A DNA stretch of 50,288 nt from an uncultured Burkholderiales bacterium (GCA_903861115.1 CAIOTD010000070.1:1-50288); one strand, 5' to 3'; numbered from the stretch's first letter, positions 1-9,064 are shown. The notes: generated by a model not told the origin, from the letters alone. Translations and numbers: made by a program.

Positions 1-16
1 CCTGAAGAGACGCGCC

Positions 17-1915
17 TTATCTGGAGAAACCACCGCCACGGTTGCCGCCACCAGAGCTTCTTTTGCCAGCGTAAGAGCCAGCGGGTTTAGGGCCGCCTCT
101 GGATCGATTGGCGCCGCCATTGGAGCCTCTGCGTTCGCTCATCAAGTCCACACTGGTGAGGGTTGGGTCGGGCGTGCGGCTGGTTTTGTTTTGATTTTTG
201 TGCCCAAAAGCATTCACGCCATTGTGTGTCCCCAGGTGGGCATTTTCCCTGGGCTGATAATCCTCATCGTGAAGTGAGTTCGCTCTGGGTGTTTGAGGTG
301 ATCCATCGGCTTGTGGCGCTCTTGGAGGTCTTTGGCCGCCTTGAGGTCTGGGTCTAAAGCCTGAAGCATCAGGTCGGTCACCCCGGCCCTCAGGGCGTGG
401 TCCTCTGTTCCTGTTGTTGGGGCCCGCCCCTTGGCCAGGGCCTCTGGGATGGGCTTGTCGATCATCACGAGGCGCTTGGGATCTCGGTGCTCTTGGTGAG
501 CCAAAACCATCGTTGGACTCACCAGCGCTGAACGTGCGCTCGGTGTTGACGTCACCGTTGGGCCTGGCAGGTCTTGCGGATCTGTTGGTCGAGGCATTTT
601 GATTGGGTCTGGCTCGACCTGGATTGGTGACCTTCTTTTCTCTGATTCTTTCCATCATTTCGCTGCGAGCGGCTTTTGCCGCTGCGGCCATCACATCTCT
701 TGAAGGTGCACGACCCAGGCCACCCCAAATCGTTTGACGACCCATGGCAATGGGTTCTGCCTTCTCTCCAGGTTCTGGGGCAAAGCCTTCAATGATAGAG
801 ACTTCAATTTGTTGGTGCGTGAAATGCTCAATGTCTTTCATGAAGCCTTCCTCATCCAAAGACACCAAGCTCACCGCATGGCCATCGGAGCCCGCTCGGC
901 CTGTGCGGCCAATGCGGTGCACGTAATCTTCGCTCACATTGGGGATCTCGTAGTTGACCACGTGCGGCAATTCATCAATGTCAATGCCTCGAGCTGCAAT
1001 ATCGGTTGCAACCAAAGCGCGGATATCACCACTCTTGAATCCGGCCAACGCTTGTGTGCGAGCCGTTTGACTTTTGTTGCCGTGCAAAGCCATGGCTGAA
1101 ATGCCTTGCTTGTTTAAGAAGTCCGCAACTGAGTTGGCACCGAATTTGGTTCGCGTAAAGACCAGCACTTGGCTCCAATCGTTGGACTGGATGATGTGTG
1201 CGAGCAAAGCCTTTTTCTTACCGCGACCCACAGGATGGATCAATTGGCTGATGCGTTGAACGGTCGTATTGGGTGGCGTGACTTGAATGCTTTGCGGGTT
1301 TTTCAATAAATTTTCAGCAAGCTCTTTGATCTCATTGCTGAACGTTGCTGAGAAAAGCAAACTTTGCTTGTCTTTGGGGACCAAGGCCAAGATTTTTTTA
1401 ACGTCTTGGATAAAACCCATGTCGAGCATCCGATCTGCCTCGTCGAGGACGAGAATTTGAACGGTGCTCAAATCGACAAAGCCTTGCTGTTGAAGATCCA
1501 AGAGTCTTCCCGGTGTGGCCACCAAGATGTCAATGCCGCGTTTGAGCTTGTCAATTTGAGGCTTCATGCCCACGCCGCCAAAGATCACACACGAGGAGAG
1601 TTGGAGGTATTTGCCGTAATTTCTCACCGACTCTTCAACTTGCGCGGCCAACTCTCTTGTGGGCGTCAAGACCAAAGCGCGGATGCCATACACACCAAAC
1701 TTATTGGGTGTGCTTCGACTCATGGTCAATTTGTGAAGCATGGGCAGGGTAAAGGCGGCTGTTTTGCCCGTACCGGTTTGTGCACCTGCTAATAAATCGT
1801 GACCACTCAAAACAATGGGGATTGCTTGAGATTGCACGGGTGTGGGGTTTTCGTAGCCTTGCTCTTGCACGGCTTTTAAGATGGCAGGAGCCAAATTGAG
1901 TTCTTCAAAGTTCAT
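17..1915 (-). CDS. rhlE: DEAD-box ATP-dependent RNA helicase, RhlE type
   Basis: ATP-dependent RNA helicase, probably acting in ribosome assembly or RNA turnover in the cytoplasm. Visible in order: Q motif ([10 protein letters not shown]), Walker [21 protein letters not shown] box, SAT motif, then the second RecA-like domain with ARGIDI and [10 protein letters not shown]. From about residue 420 a long basic tail rich in R, G, N and P (RGG-like, ending in [13 protein letters not shown]) follows, as is usual for betaproteobacterial RhlE. The ATG at 1915 ([10 protein letters not shown]) puts the Q motif at the normal distance. An upstream in-frame ATG (1939) and TTG (1966) would only add a basic leader. 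The gene is divergent from ettA. The helicase call is certain; the RhlE subtype rests on the N-terminus and tail. Confidence 0.93.
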   Translation of the reverse strand: MNFEELNLAPAILKAVQEQGYENPTPVQSQAIPIVLSGHDLLAGAQTGTGKTAAFTLPMLHKLTMSRSTPNKFGVYGIRALVLTPTRELAAQVEESVRNYGKYLQLSSCVIFGGVGMKPQIDKLKRGIDILVATPGRLLDLQQQGFVDLSTVQILVLDEADRMLDMGFIQDVKKILALVPKDKQSLLFSATFSNEIKELAENLLKNPQSIQVTPPNTTVQRISQLIHPVGRGKKKALLAHIIQSNDWSQVLVFTRTKFGANSVADFLNKQGISAMALHGNKSQTARTQALAGFKSGDIRALVATDIAARGIDIDELPHVVNYEIPNVSEDYVHRIGRTGRAGSDGHAVSLVSLDEEGFMKDIEHFTHQQIEVSIIEGFAPEPGEKAEPIAMGRQTIWGGLGRAPSRDVMAAAAKAARSEMMERIREKKVTNPGRARPNQNASTNRSARPARPNGDVNTERTFSAGESNDGFGSPRAPRSQAPRDDRQAHPRGPGQGAGPNNRNRGPRPEGRGDRPDASGFRPRPQGGQRPPRAPQADGSPQTPRANSLHDEDYQPRENAHLGTHNGVNAFGHKNQNKTSRTPDPTLTSVDLMSERRGSNGGANRSRGGPKPAGSYAGKRSSGGGNRGGGFSR

Positions 1916-2268
1916 AGTGGAGCGCCATATCCGGCGCATGGATCGGCCTTCATTGCTTGAATGCAAGCAACCAGTAAGAGACCGGGAAACAGGAAAAAGG
2001 GCTATTGGGACTCAAAGAAGTCTAAAAAAAGTGCCCCAGCAGAAGTGCTGATGTTTAGGCGACTGGTTGCCTAAACTGATGACATTGTCTCACATTTCCT
2101 TGTGCCTATGTGAAAATTAGTCCACTTTAGACCACAAAATGAATCCGCAGCCCTGCAGTGACTTCTTGATCAGTGCTCTATATTGCGCGTTCATGCGCCT
2201 ACAGACTGGTCAAAAGTGTTAGAGTACTCGGTTAAATTTGTTTTTATAAAAAAAGGAAAGCAGTCATC
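1916..2268. other. Divergent rhlE / ettA intergenic region
   Basis: About 350 nt between the rhlE and ettA starts with no convincing reading frame. It must carry both promoters. Visible elements are a perfect 8-bp inverted repeat at 2053-2076 (listed separately) and the ettA ribosome-binding site, AAAGGAAAG about ten bases before its ATG. I could not assign clear -35/-10 pairs. Confidence 0.5.
2053..2076. repeat. Perfect 8-bp inverted repeat between rhlE and ettA
   Basis: GTTTAGGC, eight-base loop, GCCTAAAC. No T-run follows on either strand, so it is not a typical intrinsic terminator. It lies about 140 nt upstream of rhlE and 190 nt upstream of ettA. It could be an operator or a leader hairpin; the function is unknown. 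Confidence 0.4.
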
Positions 2269-3930
2269 ATGGCTCAATATGTATTCACGATGAATCGCGT
2301 TGGAAAAATTGTTCCTCCCAAACGCCAAATCTTGAAGGACATCTCTTTAAGCTTTTTCCCAGGCGCCAAAATTGGTGTGCTGGGCACCAACGGCTCAGGC
2401 AAGTCCACGTTGCTCAAAATCATGGCTGGCGTTGACAAGGAAATTGAAGGTGAAGCCACGCCCATGCCGGGCATCAAAATTGGCTACCTGCCCCAAGAGC
2501 CTGAATTGAATCCTCAAGAAACTGTCAGACAAGCTGTCGAGGGCGGTATGGGTGAAGTTCTCGCGGCCAAGAGTCGATTGGAGGAGATCTACGCGGCCTA
2601 CGCCGAGCCCGATGCAGACTTTGATGTGCTCGCTCAAGAGCAGGGTAAGTTGGAGGAAATCATTGCATCCGCGGGCACGGACAGTGAGCACCAATTGGAG
2701 ATCGCTGCTGATGCATTGAGACTGCCCCCTTGGGAGGCGACGATCGATAACTTGTCAGGGGGTGAGAAAAGGCGCGTGGCACTTTGCCGACTGCTTTTGT
2801 CCAAGCCCGATATGCTTTTGCTCGATGAGCCGACCAATCACTTGGATGCTGAATCGGTGGATTGGTTGGAACAGTTTCTTGCACGCTTTGGTGGCACGGT
2901 CGTGGCCATCACCCACGACCGTTATTTCCTAGACAATGCGGCCGAATGGATTTTAGAGCTCGACCGTGGGCATGGTATTCCTTGGAAGGGCAATTACAGC
3001 ACTTGGCTGAGTCAGAAACAAGATCGATTAGAAAAGGAGCAAAAGGGCGAAGAAGCCAGGGCCAAAGCGCTTAAAAAGGAGCTGGAATGGGTCAGACAAA
3101 ACCCCAAAGGTCGACAAGCCAAGAGCAAGGCCAGGATTGCAAGATTTGAAGAACTCTCGAGTTTTGAATACCAGCAACGCAATGAGACCCATGAGATCTT
3201 CATCCCAGTCGCGGAGCGCTTGGGCAACGAAGCCATTGAGTTTGTCAACGTCAGCAAGTCCTTTGGCGACCGTTTGTTGATCGATAACTTGAGCTTTAAG
3301 GTGCCACCCGGGGCCATTGTTGGGATCATCGGTCCCAACGGCGCAGGTAAGTCAACCCTCTTTAGGATGATCTCTGGTCAACACCAACCCGATCAGGGTG
3401 AGGTGAAGATTGGCAGCACGGTCAAAATGGCCTTTGTCGATCAGACCCGAGATGATTTGAGCAATGAAAAAACCGTTTGGGAAGACGTCTCCGGTGGGCT
3501 TGATATCTTGACCGTTGGGAAGTTTGAAATGGCCAGTCGAGCTTACTGTGGTCGCTTCAACTTTAACGGTGGAGACCAGCAAAAGAGGGTGGGGACACTT
3601 TCTGGTGGTGAGAGGGGACGACTGCATTTGGCAAAAACCTTGATCGCGGGTGCCAATGTGTTGCTGCTCGATGAGCCCTCGAACGATTTGGATGTCGAAA
3701 CTCTGCGCGCTTTAGAAGATGCGCTCCTAGAATTTGCCGGTTGTGTCATGGTCATCAGCCACGATCGTTGGTTCTTGGACAGAATTGCAACCCATATTTT
3801 GGCGTGGGAAGGGGATTCACAATGGCAGTTCTTTGACGGCAATTACCAAGAGTACGAGGCCGACAAGAGAAAACGTTTGGGCGAGGAAGGTGCAAAACCC
3901 AAACGCGTGAGGTTCAAAGCCTTGAAGTGA
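2269..3930 (+). CDS. ettA: ABC-F protein EttA, energy-dependent translational throttle
   Basis: Ribosome-associated ABC-F ATPase. In the characterised family member it binds the E site and gates the first elongation steps according to ATP/ADP. The 553 residues hold two nucleotide-binding domains and no membrane segments. NBD1 has GTNGSGKST, LSGGEKRRVALC and DEPTNHLD. NBD2 has GPNGAGKST, LSGGERGRLHLAK and DEPSNDLD. Between them lies the charged P-site tRNA-interaction linker (about residues 240-300). The N-terminus MAQYVFTMNRVGK and the overall length are typical of EttA rather than Uup or YheS. An AAAGGAAAG site precedes the ATG. The gene appears monocistronic. Confidence 0.95.
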   Translation: MAQYVFTMNRVGKIVPPKRQILKDISLSFFPGAKIGVLGTNGSGKSTLLKIMAGVDKEIEGEATPMPGIKIGYLPQEPELNPQETVRQAVEGGMGEVLAAKSRLEEIYAAYAEPDADFDVLAQEQGKLEEIIASAGTDSEHQLEIAADALRLPPWEATIDNLSGGEKRRVALCRLLLSKPDMLLLDEPTNHLDAESVDWLEQFLARFGGTVVAITHDRYFLDNAAEWILELDRGHGIPWKGNYSTWLSQKQDRLEKEQKGEEARAKALKKELEWVRQNPKGRQAKSKARIARFEELSSFEYQQRNETHEIFIPVAERLGNEAIEFVNVSKSFGDRLLIDNLSFKVPPGAIVGIIGPNGAGKSTLFRMISGQHQPDQGEVKIGSTVKMAFVDQTRDDLSNEKTVWEDVSGGLDILTVGKFEMASRAYCGRFNFNGGDQQKRVGTLSGGERGRLHLAKTLIAGANVLLLDEPSNDLDVETLRALEDALLEFAGCVMVISHDRWFLDRIATHILAWEGDSQWQFFDGNYQEYEADKRKRLGEEGAKPKRVRFKALK

Positions 3931-4014
3931 TGCTTCAATCGGGGGGGGCACCATGTTGTCAAGCTTGAGCGAAACGACCACAAACCCTCCCGTGAGCAAT
4001 CTTTTCTTTTTTGT

Positions 4015-4030
4015 AGCAAAATGATTTGCT
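4015..4030 (+). promoter_or_regulatory. Hairpin directly abutting a start codon
   Basis: AGCAAA, four bases, TTTGCT: a perfect 6-bp inverted repeat ending at the base before the ATG at 4031. No Shine-Dalgarno sequence is seen here. A six-codon frame starting at 4021 also overlaps it. It may restrict ribosome entry, but a chance occurrence is possible. Confidence 0.3.
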
Positions 4031-5098
4031 ATGAAACTTAAATTATCTGTTCTAGATCAGTCGGTTGGTGTGGTGGGCCGAGCCCAAGACCAAATCATTC
4101 GGCAAACCGTAGAGCTTGCACAAAGTTGCGAGGCCATGGGTTACAACCGTTTTTGGGTCAGTGAGCACCACAGCCATCCAGGTATTTTGGGCACTGCGCC
4201 TGAGATATTGATGGCCGCCATAGCCATGAAGACCACTCGCATTCGAATTGGTAGTGCTGGGGTGATGTTGCCTCATTATGCCGCCCTCAAAGTGGCGGAG
4301 CAATTTCGAGTGCTTGACGCCTTGGCACCAGGGCGCATTGACATCGGCTTGGGCCGTGCACCGGGCAGCGACAGGAAGACGGCGCAATTGCTCAATCCCA
4401 ATCAATTTGCCTCGGATCAATTTCCACAACAAATTTTAGAGTTGAAGGCCTGGTTGTCTGGAACGCCTTTGCCTGCTGGACACCCTGGTCACGGTGTATT
4501 TGCATACCCACAATCTGAAACTTGCCCACAGATTTGGGTTTTAGGCAGCTCAGACTATGGTGCTCAATTGGCCGCACATTTCGGTTTGCCCTATGCTTTT
4601 GCCCACTTCATCACCGATGGTCAAGGTGCGGATCAAGCCATGGGTTTGTATCACGATGGTTTTAAACCCAGCGGCACACTGGCTAAGCCGCACGCCACAC
4701 TTTGTGTTTGGGCTTTGGTCGCAGAGACGCAACAAGAAGCGCTCAAGCAATTCAGCAGTAGAGCGCGCTTTAAGATGGACCGCAATTACGGCACCATTTC
4801 ACCTTTGATGACGGCTCAAGCGGCACACGAGTCTTTCAGGCCTGAGGAGATGGGCGCATTGCAGCAGTTGCAGCAAAAGGCCATCGTTGGAGACCCCAAG
4901 GAAGTGGGCGATCGCCTTAGGGGATTGGCCGAGCGTTTTGGCTTGGATGAGATCGTGGTCATCACGTGGGCCCATGAGCCTGAGGTCCAACAAAGGTCTT
5001 ACGCTTTATTGGCTCAGGAGTTGGGACTGAGCCCACTCAGCGCTGAGAGCCCTCTCGCTGCGAAGGGCGAGTCCCAAGAAGCGGTCGCAGTGGCTTGA
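4031..5098 (+). CDS. Luciferase-like FMN-dependent monooxygenase (LLM class)
   Basis: A flavin-dependent oxidoreductase with the bacterial luciferase-like TIM-barrel fold, of the single-component-annotated YhbW/MsnO8 group. The substrate cannot be read from sequence. The 355 residues begin with LSVLDQS and carry the family landmarks WVSEHHSHP, GSAGVMLPHYAALKVAEQFRVLD and GRIDIGLGRAPGSD. The last 20 residues or so are a low-complexity Ala/Ser/Glu tail. There is no recognisable ribosome-binding site, and a small hairpin touches the ATG. It is convergent with the thiolase gene 29 bp away. A separate flavin reductase is not adjacent. Confidence 0.85.
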   Translation: MKLKLSVLDQSVGVVGRAQDQIIRQTVELAQSCEAMGYNRFWVSEHHSHPGILGTAPEILMAAIAMKTTRIRIGSAGVMLPHYAALKVAEQFRVLDALAPGRIDIGLGRAPGSDRKTAQLLNPNQFASDQFPQQILELKAWLSGTPLPAGHPGHGVFAYPQSETCPQIWVLGSSDYGAQLAAHFGLPYAFAHFITDGQGADQAMGLYHDGFKPSGTLAKPHATLCVWALVAETQQEALKQFSSRARFKMDRNYGTISPLMTAQAAHESFRPEEMGALQQLQQKAIVGDPKEVGDRLRGLAERFGLDEIVVITWAHEPEVQQRSYALLAQELGLSPLSAESPLAAKGESQEAVAVA

Positions 5099-5127
5099 TC
5101 AGCGCGCCTCTCTTTGAGTTTGTTATT

Positions 5128-6309
5128 TCAAAGACGCTCAAAGATGGCTGCAATGCCTTGACCGCCACCAATGCACATGGTCACGAGCGCGTAACGCCCT
5201 TGGATGCGTTCGAGTTCATGAAGGGCTTTCACAGTGATCAGTGCGCCAGTTGCACCAATGGGGTGTCCCAAAGAGATGCCTGAGCCGTTGGGGTTGACCT
5301 TTTTTTCATCCAATCCCAAATCTTTGATGACTGCACAGGCCTGGGCTGCAAAGGCTTCATTCGCCTCAATCACATCCAAGTCTTGAACCGTGAGGCCCGC
5401 CTTCTTGAGCGCGGCTTGTGTTGCAGGGACGGGGCCGATGCCCATGTACTTGGGCTCCACACCACTGTGCGCGTAACTGACCAAACGAGCCATGGGTTGG
5501 AGGTGGCGCTCTTTGGCACTTTGTCCATCCATCAGCACCAAGGCTGCCGCTGCATCGTTGATGCCAGAGGCATTGCCAGCGGTCACACTGCCATTTTCTT
5601 TGATGAAGACGGGTTTGAGTTTTGAGAAGTCCTCCAATTTCGCGTTCACTCTGAAGTGCTCATCGCTTGCCCAAGCCACCGGGCCTTGTCTTGATTTGAG
5701 CATCACGGGGGTGATCTGATCTTTGAAGAGGCCAGCGGAGATGGCTCTTTCAGCCCTGAGGTGGCTCTCCAGTGCCAACGCATCTTGAGTCTCTCGGCTG
5801 ATGCCCCATTTGGCGGCAATGTTCTCAGCGGTCACGCCCATGTGAATTTTGTCAAACGGGTCGTGCAAGGCGCCGACCATCATGTCGATCAAAGTTGCAT
5901 CTCCCATGCGTTGGCCAAATCGCTGTGTTGGATTTAAAAAGGGACCACGAGACATGTTCTCTGCGCCACCGGCCACGGCGATGTGGGTGTCGCCCAGCAT
6001 GATCGATTGCGCTGCACACACCAGGGCTTGAAGCCCAGAGCCGCACAAGCGGTTGACATTAAAGGCGGTGACCCTTTGATCACAACCCGCATTGAGCGCT
6101 GCAACTCTTGAGAGGTAGAGATCCTTGGGCTCTGTGTTGACCACGTGCCCCATGACCACTTGATCAACCTCGCTGCCTTTGATGTGTGCGCGTTCAAGGG
6201 CCGCTTTGACGGCGGTGGTGGCCAATTCTGTAACGGGTGTGTCCTTGAGGCTGCCCCCAAAGGTCCCGATGGCCGTTCTCATGCCACTGACGATGACGAC
6301 TTCACGCAT
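5128..6309 (-). CDS. bktB: Acetyl-CoA C-acyltransferase (thiolase), BktB-like
   Basis: Catalyses Claisen condensation or thiolysis of 3-oxoacyl-CoA, in beta-oxidation, ketoacid turnover or polyhydroxyalkanoate precursor supply. The 393 residues are a complete thiolase. The nucleophilic Cys89 sits in NVNRLCGSG, His349 in GHPIGATGA and Cys379 in CIGGGQG. The opening REVVIVSGMRTAIGTFGGSL closely resembles Ralstonia BktB. A good site (CAGGAGAACAGC) precedes the ATG. It is the last gene of a minus-strand run after queG and fd-rluA (96 bp gap). Specificity (PhaA, BktB or general FadA) cannot be settled by eye. Confidence 0.9.
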   Translation of the reverse strand: MREVVIVSGMRTAIGTFGGSLKDTPVTELATTAVKAALERAHIKGSEVDQVVMGHVVNTEPKDLYLSRVAALNAGCDQRVTAFNVNRLCGSGLQALVCAAQSIMLGDTHIAVAGGAENMSRGPFLNPTQRFGQRMGDATLIDMMVGALHDPFDKIHMGVTAENIAAKWGISRETQDALALESHLRAERAISAGLFKDQITPVMLKSRQGPVAWASDEHFRVNAKLEDFSKLKPVFIKENGSVTAGNASGINDAAAALVLMDGQSAKERHLQPMARLVSYAHSGVEPKYMGIGPVPATQAALKKAGLTVQDLDVIEANEAFAAQACAVIKDLGLDEKKVNPNGSGISLGHPIGATGALITVKALHELERIQGRYALVTMCIGGGQGIAAIFERL

Positions 6310-6405
6310 GCTGTTCTCCTGAGGTTGGATGGTTTGAATAGACAGTTTTACAGATCATATCCAAAAAATGGTTTAAGCCGTTTGACCCAGCTCAATTGGG
6401 ATCGT

Positions 6406-7377
6406 TCACTTCGGTGCTGGGCCGCTTTGGCTGTCATTTGGGTAGAAGTCAAGCGGGCAGGCCGAGTCGAGCTCAAACGGTTCAAGCGTCAAGGGGTGCA
6501 CAAAACGCAAAGATTGCGCATGCAGCAAAAGTCGTGTTGATTCATTCGCGACATCCTCCGGGGCGTAGAGCTGATCCCCAAGGATGGGGTGTCCAATGTG
6601 CGACAAATGGACTCGAATTTGATGGGTGCGCCCACTGAGGGGTTCAATTTCAAGCAAAGAGTGTTTGTTGTCGGACTGCAGGCACCGGTATCGGGTTTGG
6701 CTCGCCTTGCCTTTGGCGTCCACCACTCTCAAGGGGCGCAAAGGCCAATCGGCATAAATGGGTGCATCGATCAGTTGCCAAGATGAAGAAACAGGCAAGG
6801 CACCCTGTACTTTTGCCATGTAGCGCTTGTGGACTTGACCCGTGGAGAACATCTGATTCAAGCCCTTTTGAGCCTCTGGACCCAAGGCCATCAATAGCAG
6901 ACCAGAAGTGGCTTGGTCCAATCGGTGAACGATGAGCGCGGTGGGAAATTTATGTTGGACTCGGCTGGACAAGCAGTCACTTTTTAGGGGGCCTCGACCA
7001 GGAACGGACAGCAAGCCACTGGGCTTGTTCAAGACCAAAAAGCTCGGATCTTGAGCGACCAGATGAAAAGCCTGTGCATACACCTCTGGAGAAAAATGCT
7101 GGTCTTCAATGCAGACATCTTCTTTAGGGAGTGCGACACAGCAAAGTGTATCGCCTTGGCGTTTCTCCTCGAGGCTCAAACCTGGCCACGCCAACGAGTA
7201 GGCGTGCTCAGTGCTTTGGGTGTGCACCAGACAGGTTCGGCACGTGCCGTTTCTGCAACTGCTGGGCAGCGCAAGGCCTTGGCGCTCTGCGCTTTGCAAA
7301 AGCGTTTCATTCGAGGCGCAGCGCCACTGGACGTTTGAGGTCTGTAGCGTGATGGTGAAGGCTTCAGGCTTGTTCAA
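6406..7377 (-). CDS. Fusion of a plant-type [2Fe-2S] ferredoxin domain with RluA-family pseudouridine synthase
   Basis: One continuous 323-residue frame with two domains. Residues 1 to about 92 form a plant-type ferredoxin. Cys41, Cys46, Cys49 and Cys79 have exactly the C-x4-C-x2-C-x29-C spacing of chloroplast-type ferredoxins. Residues from about 103 to 315 are an RluA-like pseudouridine synthase: catalytic Asp154 in HRLDQATSG, then KRYMAKVQG, DWPLRP and GRTHQIRVH. The middle region resembles E. coli RluA, which modifies tRNA position 32 and 23S position 746. The start must be TTG 7377, because an in-frame TGA lies 12 nt upstream at 7387-7389. That start overlaps the end of queG by 14 bp, so translation is probably coupled. 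A ferredoxin has no known role in pseudouridylation. The domain calls are strong; the role of the fusion is unknown. Confidence 0.9.
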   Translation of the reverse strand: MNKPEAFTITLQTSNVQWRCASNETLLQSAERQGLALPSSCRNGTCRTCLVHTQSTEHAYSLAWPGLSLEEKRQGDTLCCVALPKEDVCIEDQHFSPEVYAQAFHLVAQDPSFLVLNKPSGLLSVPGRGPLKSDCLSSRVQHKFPTALIVHRLDQATSGLLLMALGPEAQKGLNQMFSTGQVHKRYMAKVQGALPVSSSWQLIDAPIYADWPLRPLRVVDAKGKASQTRYRCLQSDNKHSLLEIEPLSGRTHQIRVHLSHIGHPILGDQLYAPEDVANESTRLLLHAQSLRFVHPLTLEPFELDSACPLDFYPNDSQSGPAPK

Positions 7378-8545
7378 GGGCCCATCTCACATGTTCTTTG
7401 ACCAAGTCACTGGGGTGTTCGAGTCGCATTTGCAATGCACTTCTCACCTCTGCTTGGTGTGTTGGGTCGTTCGATTTGGCCAAGCTGTTGCCAAGCGCAA
7501 TGGCCAAGTTTCTGAGCCACTTCTCATGGCCGATTCGTCGAATGGCACTGCCTTGTGTGTGGTTCAAAAAATCAGCCTCGCTCCAAGCGAAGAGTTGCAA
7601 AAGGGATTGATGGGTCAAAATCTCTCGGCTTTGAAAATCTGTCAGCGCCGTTGGTTTCGCAAATTTATTCCACGGGCAAATCAATTGACAATCATCACAG
7701 CCATATATTCGGTTGCCCATGAGGGGTCTGAGAGAGACGTCAATGGAGCCAGGATGTTCAATGGTGAGGTAGGAGATGCATCGCCTTGCATCCAGTTGAT
7801 AAGGCGCCACAATGGCCCGCGTTGGACAGATGTCTATGCACGCGGTGCACGATCCGCAGTGTTCTTGGGCGGGCGCATCAGGCGCGAATTCATGCAAATC
7901 AAAATTGACAAATATTTCACCCAAGAAGAACATGGAGCCTGCATCGCGATTGAGCAGCAAGGTGTGCTTGCCTCTCCATCCAATCTGTGAGCGCGCAGCA
8001 AGTTCAACTTCCATCACAGGAGCGGAGTCACAAAAAACACGGTGCTTCATGTCCGATAGATCTGATTGGATGAGTTTTGCGAGCTGCTCGAGGCGAAGTT
8101 TAACGCTCTTGTGGTAGTCTTTGCCCCTGGCATACAAGGAGACATAGGCTTGCTCGGGGGTGTGGATTTGTGCCCACTCATCGGCGACCCAATGGCTTGC
8201 CTGCTCGGCATTCGCAACAGGGGTTGCTGGGGTTGATGGGTTGTTACTAAAATGCAGTGTCTGGCCACGCGCGGCGGTTTGTTCAGGGGGGGGTGAAGCG
8301 GGGCTTAGATAGTTCATGCGAGCGGTGATCACGCTGAGGGTGCCGGGCAACAATTCCCCAGGTCTGGCTCTCATGAGCCCGTGGCGTTGCATGTAGCTCA
8401 TTTCTCCATGAAACCCTTTCTCAAGCCAATCAAGCAGAGGTTGTTCTGCGTGGGACAGGTCAACGCGGGCCACACCGATTTGAGAAAAACCAAGGGACTG
8501 GCCCCAGGATTGAATTTTTTTGAACAAATGAGATGGATCTGACAA
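7364..8545 (-). CDS. queG: Epoxyqueuosine reductase QueG
   Basis: Cobalamin- and 4Fe-4S-dependent enzyme that reduces epoxyqueuosine to queuosine at the wobble position of tRNAs with GUN anticodons. Visible: the N-terminal segment FHGEMSYMQRHGLMRARPGELLPGT, two ferredoxin-type cluster motifs (CGSCTACIDICP and CDDCQLICPW), and a C-terminal HEAT-like region. The TTG at 8545 is preferred: it gives 393 residues, near the E. coli length, the N-terminus aligns, and AAAGG sits nine bases upstream. An ATG at 8614 is possible and would overlap tsaE. The gene is divergent from tsaE, as in E. coli, and followed with overlap by the ferredoxin-RluA fusion. Confidence 0.93.
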   Translation of the reverse strand: MSDPSHLFKKIQSWGQSLGFSQIGVARVDLSHAEQPLLDWLEKGFHGEMSYMQRHGLMRARPGELLPGTLSVITARMNYLSPASPPPEQTAARGQTLHFSNNPSTPATPVANAEQASHWVADEWAQIHTPEQAYVSLYARGKDYHKSVKLRLEQLAKLIQSDLSDMKHRVFCDSAPVMEVELAARSQIGWRGKHTLLLNRDAGSMFFLGEIFVNFDLHEFAPDAPAQEHCGSCTACIDICPTRAIVAPYQLDARRCISYLTIEHPGSIDVSLRPLMGNRIYGCDDCQLICPWNKFAKPTALTDFQSREILTHQSLLQLFAWSEADFLNHTQGSAIRRIGHEKWLRNLAIALGNSLAKSNDPTHQAEVRSALQMRLEHPSDLVKEHVRWALEQA

Positions 8546-8558
8546 AACGAGATGCCTT

Positions 8559-9041
8559 TTGAATAATTCAACACCAACAAGCAATTTGCTTTGGCTCGAT
8601 GAGCAGCAAACCATGGATTTTGCCCGCAAACTCTCCCTTCATCCGGGAGTGCTTGATGCAAAGATTGCCCTTCATGGCGATCTTGGCACGGGCAAAACAA
8701 CCCTGAGCAGGCATTTGCTAAGAGATTTGGGGGTCGAAGGGACCATCAAAAGCCCCACTTACACGATTGTGGAATCATACGAGACTTTGTTTCAAGATCA
8801 GGCGCTGTCCATTTGGCACATGGATTTTTATCGATTCAATGATCCCTATGAGTGGGAGGATGCGGGATTCAGAGATATTTTTTCTGCCAAGGGGCTCAAA
8901 ATATATGAATGGCCAGAAAAAGTCAGTACCCTGACGCCTGTGCCAGATTTGGAAATTCATTTGACGCTCAACCCCATGGGGCAAAGGGAGGTGAGTCTTT
9001 TTGTTCATCCCACTGGCGCATTGAGAACATTTTTTAAATAA
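8559..9041 (+). CDS. tsaE: tRNA t6A biosynthesis ATPase TsaE
   Basis: P-loop ATPase that works with TsaB and TsaD to add threonylcarbamoyl to A37 of ANN-decoding tRNAs. The 160 residues contain Walker A HGDLGTGKTT, the family motif IKSPTYTIVESY, and HMDFYRF with EWPEK near the C-terminus, all diagnostic of TsaE/YjeE. The best start is TTG 8559 (MNNSTPTSNLLWLDEQQ). An ATG at 8613 would shorten the N-terminus. No strong ribosome-binding site is visible. It heads the tsaE-amidase pair, 23 bp apart. Neither TsaB nor TsaD is in the window. Confidence 0.93.
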   Translation: MNNSTPTSNLLWLDEQQTMDFARKLSLHPGVLDAKIALHGDLGTGKTTLSRHLLRDLGVEGTIKSPTYTIVESYETLFQDQALSIWHMDFYRFNDPYEWEDAGFRDIFSAKGLKIYEWPEKVSTLTPVPDLEIHLTLNPMGQREVSLFVHPTGALRTFFK

Positions 9042-9064
9042 CTTGATTTTGTCTGTCTTTTAGA

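Noticed and set aside
2053-2076. Intrinsic terminator for rhlE or ettA
   Set aside because: No T-run on either strand and it lies upstream of both genes.
6406-7377. Fusion produced by a sequencing error between two genes
   Set aside because: A single continuous frame spans both domains with no repeat or homopolymer at the junction (about residues 92-103), and the linker is of ordinary composition.
7211-7990. Long plus-strand frame (about 260 codons) across queG and fd-rluA
   Set aside because: It is antisense to two well-supported genes and its translation has no family features; a shadow frame.
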